Translations under genes and position numbers: made by a program
NCBI GenBank assembly: GCA_902788705.1
Contig: CADALE010000001.1
Span: forward strand, 1 to 64,000
Direction of reading: 5' to 3'
DNA length: 64,000 bases
From: an uncultured Coriobacteriaceae bacterium
GTDB lineage: Bacteria > Actinomycetota > Coriobacteriia > Coriobacteriales > Atopobiaceae
The notes under the pieces: generated by a model
Told to the model about the DNA's origin: nothing
Seen by the model: the letters and a program-made list of their open reading frames with translations, nothing else
Database searches by the model: none
Part shown: piece after piece, positions 62,237 through 64,000 of the stretch
How positions within the stretch are numbered: the first letter of the stretch is position 1
Layout: every line of letters starts with the position of its first letter

Positions 62237-63433
62237 ATGGACAGACCGACGTACGAGCAGTTTGACCACGAGGACCACGGTGCCACGGCGCCTGACGGCC
62301 GCCCTTGGTTTGCCTATGACATCGTGGCCCAGGATGAGGCCACGCACGCGCGCGCCGGCGTGCTGCACACCCCCCACGGCGACGTGCCCACGCCCATCTT
62401 CATGCCGGTGGGCACGAAGGCAACCGTAAAGGGCCTGCTTACCGACACGCTCCATGACCTTGGCACCAAGATTCTGTTGGCCAACACCTACCACCTGTCC
62501 ATGCGGCCGGGGGCCGAGCTGGTGGCCGAGATGGGCGGACTCCATCCGTTCATGCGCTGGGATGGGCCCATCCTTACCGACTCGGGCGGCTTCCAGGTGT
62601 TCAGCCACGGCGACTACGTGAAGCTGTCCAACGAGGGCGTCGAGTTCCGCGCCGTGGACTACGACGGCAGCCACGTGTTCTGGACGCCCGAGGAGAACAT
62701 GCGCATCGCCCAGCTGCTGGGCGCCGACATCGTGATGCAGCTTGACCAGTGCCCCGGCTACCCCTCGCCGCGTCCCTTCGTGGAGCGGGCCGTCGAGCTG
62801 TCCAGCATGTGGGCCGAGCGCTGCTGGCAGGCGCACACCAGACCTGACCAGGCGCTCTTTGGCATCGTGCAGGGCGGCATGGACCTTGGCCTTCGCCTGC
62901 GGTCGCTTTCGCAGCTGCAGTCGTGCGGCGACTTCCCGGGCTTTGGCATCGGCGGCTACTCGGTGGGGGAGAGCCACGAGGTGATGTTCGAGACGCTGGC
63001 CCCCCTTGTGTCCGAGCACATGCCCAAGGACAAGCCGCGCTACCTCATGGGCGTGGGCAACCCCACCACGCTCGTGCGCGGCGTGGCCTGCGGCATCGAC
63101 ATGTTTGACTGCGTGCTGCCCACGCGCACGGCGCGCATGGGCTCGGCCTTCTCGAGCCAGGGCAGGCTCAACTTCAAGAACGCCTGCCATGCCCACGACC
63201 ACGGCCCGCTTGACGCGGCGTGCACCTGCCCGGTATGCACGGGGGGCTACACGCGCGCCTACCTGCACCACCTGGTGCGACAGAAGGAGATGCTGGGGTC
63301 CATCCTGCTGTCCATGCATAACATCTACTACCTGCTTGACCTCATGCGCCGCGCACGTACGGCCATCATCGAGGGCCGCTACGGCGAGTTCGTGTCGCAG
63401 TGGATGGACAGCCCCGCCGCCAAGGACTGGTAA
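62237..63433 (+). CDS. tgt: Queuine/preQ1 tRNA-guanine transglycosylase Tgt
   Basis: 398 residues. The Tgt pattern has TDSGGFQVFS with the catalytic Asp region, FGIVQGG, the nucleophile Asp in DMFDCVLPTRTAR and zinc ligands in CTCPVCTGGYTRAYLHHL. It exchanges G34 for preQ1 in Tyr, His, Asn and Asp tRNAs, before QueA and QueH act. An N-terminal extension of about 25 residues precedes the core. The start follows GAGGAGGA. It is separated from queA by the coiled-coil and ptsH genes. Confidence 0.95.
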   Translation: MDRPTYEQFDHEDHGATAPDGRPWFAYDIVAQDEATHARAGVLHTPHGDVPTPIFMPVGTKATVKGLLTDTLHDLGTKILLANTYHLSMRPGAELVAEMGGLHPFMRWDGPILTDSGGFQVFSHGDYVKLSNEGVEFRAVDYDGSHVFWTPEENMRIAQLLGADIVMQLDQCPGYPSPRPFVERAVELSSMWAERCWQAHTRPDQALFGIVQGGMDLGLRLRSLSQLQSCGDFPGFGIGGYSVGESHEVMFETLAPLVSEHMPKDKPRYLMGVGNPTTLVRGVACGIDMFDCVLPTRTARMGSAFSSQGRLNFKNACHAHDHGPLDAACTCPVCTGGYTRAYLHHLVRQKEMLGSILLSMHNIYYLLDLMRRARTAIIEGRYGEFVSQWMDSPAAKDW

Positions 63434-63438
63434 GGGCG

Positions 63439-63471
63439 GCGCGCGAACGGCGTGCGAACGGCGCGCGAGCG
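63439..63471. repeat. Three tandem 11-bp units after tgt
   Basis: GCGCGCGAACG, GCGTGCGAACG and GCGCGCGAGCG in a row, 5 bp past the tgt stop and overlapping its terminator. Confidence 0.8.
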
Positions 63472-63488
63472 AGGGCGGCCGTTTTTTT
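63457..63488 (+). terminator. Terminator of tgt
   Basis: AACGGC (63457-63462) pairs with GCCGTT (63478-63483), running into a 7-T tract. Confidence 0.75.
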
Positions 63489-63528
63489 CTCGCACATAAC
63501 TGCACATGTGTCTGCCAAGACTGGTACA

Positions 63529-63548
63529 CTCGTGTTGATAAACACGAG
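63529..63548 (+). other. Leader hairpin before the recJ small ORF
   Basis: Perfect 8-bp stem CTCGTGTT/AACACGAG with a GATA loop, downstream of TACACT (63525-63530). Confidence 0.5.
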
Positions 63549-63588
63549 GGCGCCTGTGCGCCCATGCCTTGACAAGGGATGATTCCCC

Positions 63589-63693
63589 ATGATCTCGACA
63601 ACGATGGCCCACAGGGTCGCATCGCGCATAGGCGCGTTTGCCGTAGGGGCGCCTGCATGCGCCGCCAGCCTCCCGTCTTGGGTGGGGGAGTAG
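63589..63693 (+). CDS. 34-codon ORF just upstream of recJ
   Basis: A small ORF of 34 residues (MISTTMAHRVASRIGAFA at the start, VGE at the end), with AAGGGA before the ATG. Its stop lies 2 bp before the recJ ATG, and its last codons carry the recJ ribosome site (GGGGGAG), so recJ translation may be coupled to it. I see no known family. It could be a leader peptide or chance; the tight spacing favours function. Confidence 0.45.
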   Translation: MISTTMAHRVASRIGAFAVGAPACAASLPSWVGE

Positions 63694-63695
63694 CT

Positions 63696-64000
63696 ATGGC
63701 GGGCCTTCTTGAGAGCAGGCGCTGGGAGCTGCTGCCGCAGGACCCGGAGGCCGAGCAGAGGCTTGCCCAGCACCTAGGCGTCGCACCGCTTGTGGCGCGC
63801 GTGCTGGTGGCGCGGGGCATCTGTGACCCCGACGAGGCCGAACGCTTCCTGTCGCCCTCCCTCGAGCGCGACTGGGCCAACCCGCTGGACATCCCCGGCA
63901 TGGCCGACGCCGCCGACCGCGTGGAGCGCGCCTTGGCTGCGGGCGAGCGCATCGCGGTGTTTGGCGACTTCGACGTGGACGGAATGACGGCCACCTGCCT
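63696..64000 (+). CDS. recJ: Single-stranded-DNA exonuclease RecJ, N-terminal part (3' end outside window)
   Basis: The first ~101 codons of RecJ, a 5'-3' ssDNA exonuclease of recombination and repair. The start MAGLLESRRWELLPQDPEAE leads to DPDEAERFLSPSLERDW, then the first DHH-family motif VFGDFDVDGMTATCL, where the Asp residues bind Mn/Mg. It is cut off at the window edge. Its ribosome site lies inside the preceding small ORF. Confidence 0.9.
   Translation, partial: MAGLLESRRWELLPQDPEAEQRLAQHLGVAPLVARVLVARGICDPDEAERFLSPSLERDWANPLDIPGMADAADRVERALAAGERIAVFGDFDVDGMTATC

Overview
The window is about 64 kb of high-GC (roughly 65 %), gene-dense chromosomal DNA from a Gram-positive actinobacterium. 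Codon use, the mixture of Gram-positive envelope genes (LTA-synthase-like sulfatase, L,D-transpeptidase, VanZ-like protein, CHAP hydrolase), a PTS HPr, an LctP-type lactate permease, Lar nickel-pincer cofactor genes and the QueH form of epoxyqueuosine reductase all fit an anaerobic, fermentative Coriobacteriia member of the Olsenella/Atopobium/Collinsella type. This placement is inferred from gene content; there is no rRNA gene in the window.

Layout. 1-7.1 kb: the 3' end of phosphoglycerate mutase, whose last 41 bp are duplicated downstream, then a complete oligopeptide ABC operon oppBCDF followed by its lipoprotein oppA. 7.2-10.4 kb: tRNA-Leu, a GAF/SpoIIE-type PP2C phosphatase, a single-chain STAS + HATPase fusion (antagonist and kinase in one protein), then tRNA-Gly and tRNA-Cys. 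10.8-14.2 kb: an AbiEi-like protein, cysteine desulfurase and mnmA (tRNA 2-thiolation). 14.3-20.4 kb: an accessory-looking region of small and unknown genes, including a zinc-ribbon-repeat membrane protein with an OB-like C-terminal domain, a DEDD exonuclease, a DUF6273-like lipoprotein and tRNA-Val. 20.7-27.8 kb: 5'-nucleotidase-like phosphoesterase, unknown protein, MgtC, M18 aminopeptidase, an orphan RelB/DinJ antitoxin, and a phenylacetate-CoA ligase/ACT pair.

28-36.3 kb is an envelope block: L,D-transpeptidase, MBOAT acyltransferase plus DHHW partner (probable glycopolymer O-acylation), a RhaD aldolase and an LtaS-like sulfatase. 36.6-40.6 kb: an Fbp-type ABC importer operon. 40.8-43 kb: a surface protein with InlB/Flg_new-type repeats coupled to SixA. 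43-46.1 kb: larC-larB divergent from larE, i.e. nickel-pincer nucleotide synthesis; larA is not in the window. 46.3-55 kb: prepilin peptidase, CHAP hydrolase, isochorismatase-like hydrolase, GH2 glycosidase, C69 dipeptidase and lactate permease. 55.1-64 kb: alpha/beta hydrolase, a divergent MetRS-like protein with a degenerate KMSKS motif, queH, queA, a coiled-coil tail-anchored protein, HPr, tgt, a 34-codon ORF and the start of recJ.

Connections: mnmA, queH, queA, tgt and four tRNA genes give the window a strong tRNA-modification theme; the cysteine desulfurase overlaps mnmA by 4 bp and probably supplies its sulfur. The lar genes and the lactate permease suggest D/L-lactate metabolism. No CRISPR array, insertion sequence or complete prophage was seen. 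The observations I would follow first are the one-protein STAS-HATPase partner switch with its phosphatase, the MetRS-like protein, the intact His-rich LarC, the gpmA 3' duplication that carries a second terminator, the shared tRNA promoters, and the small ORF coupled to recJ.
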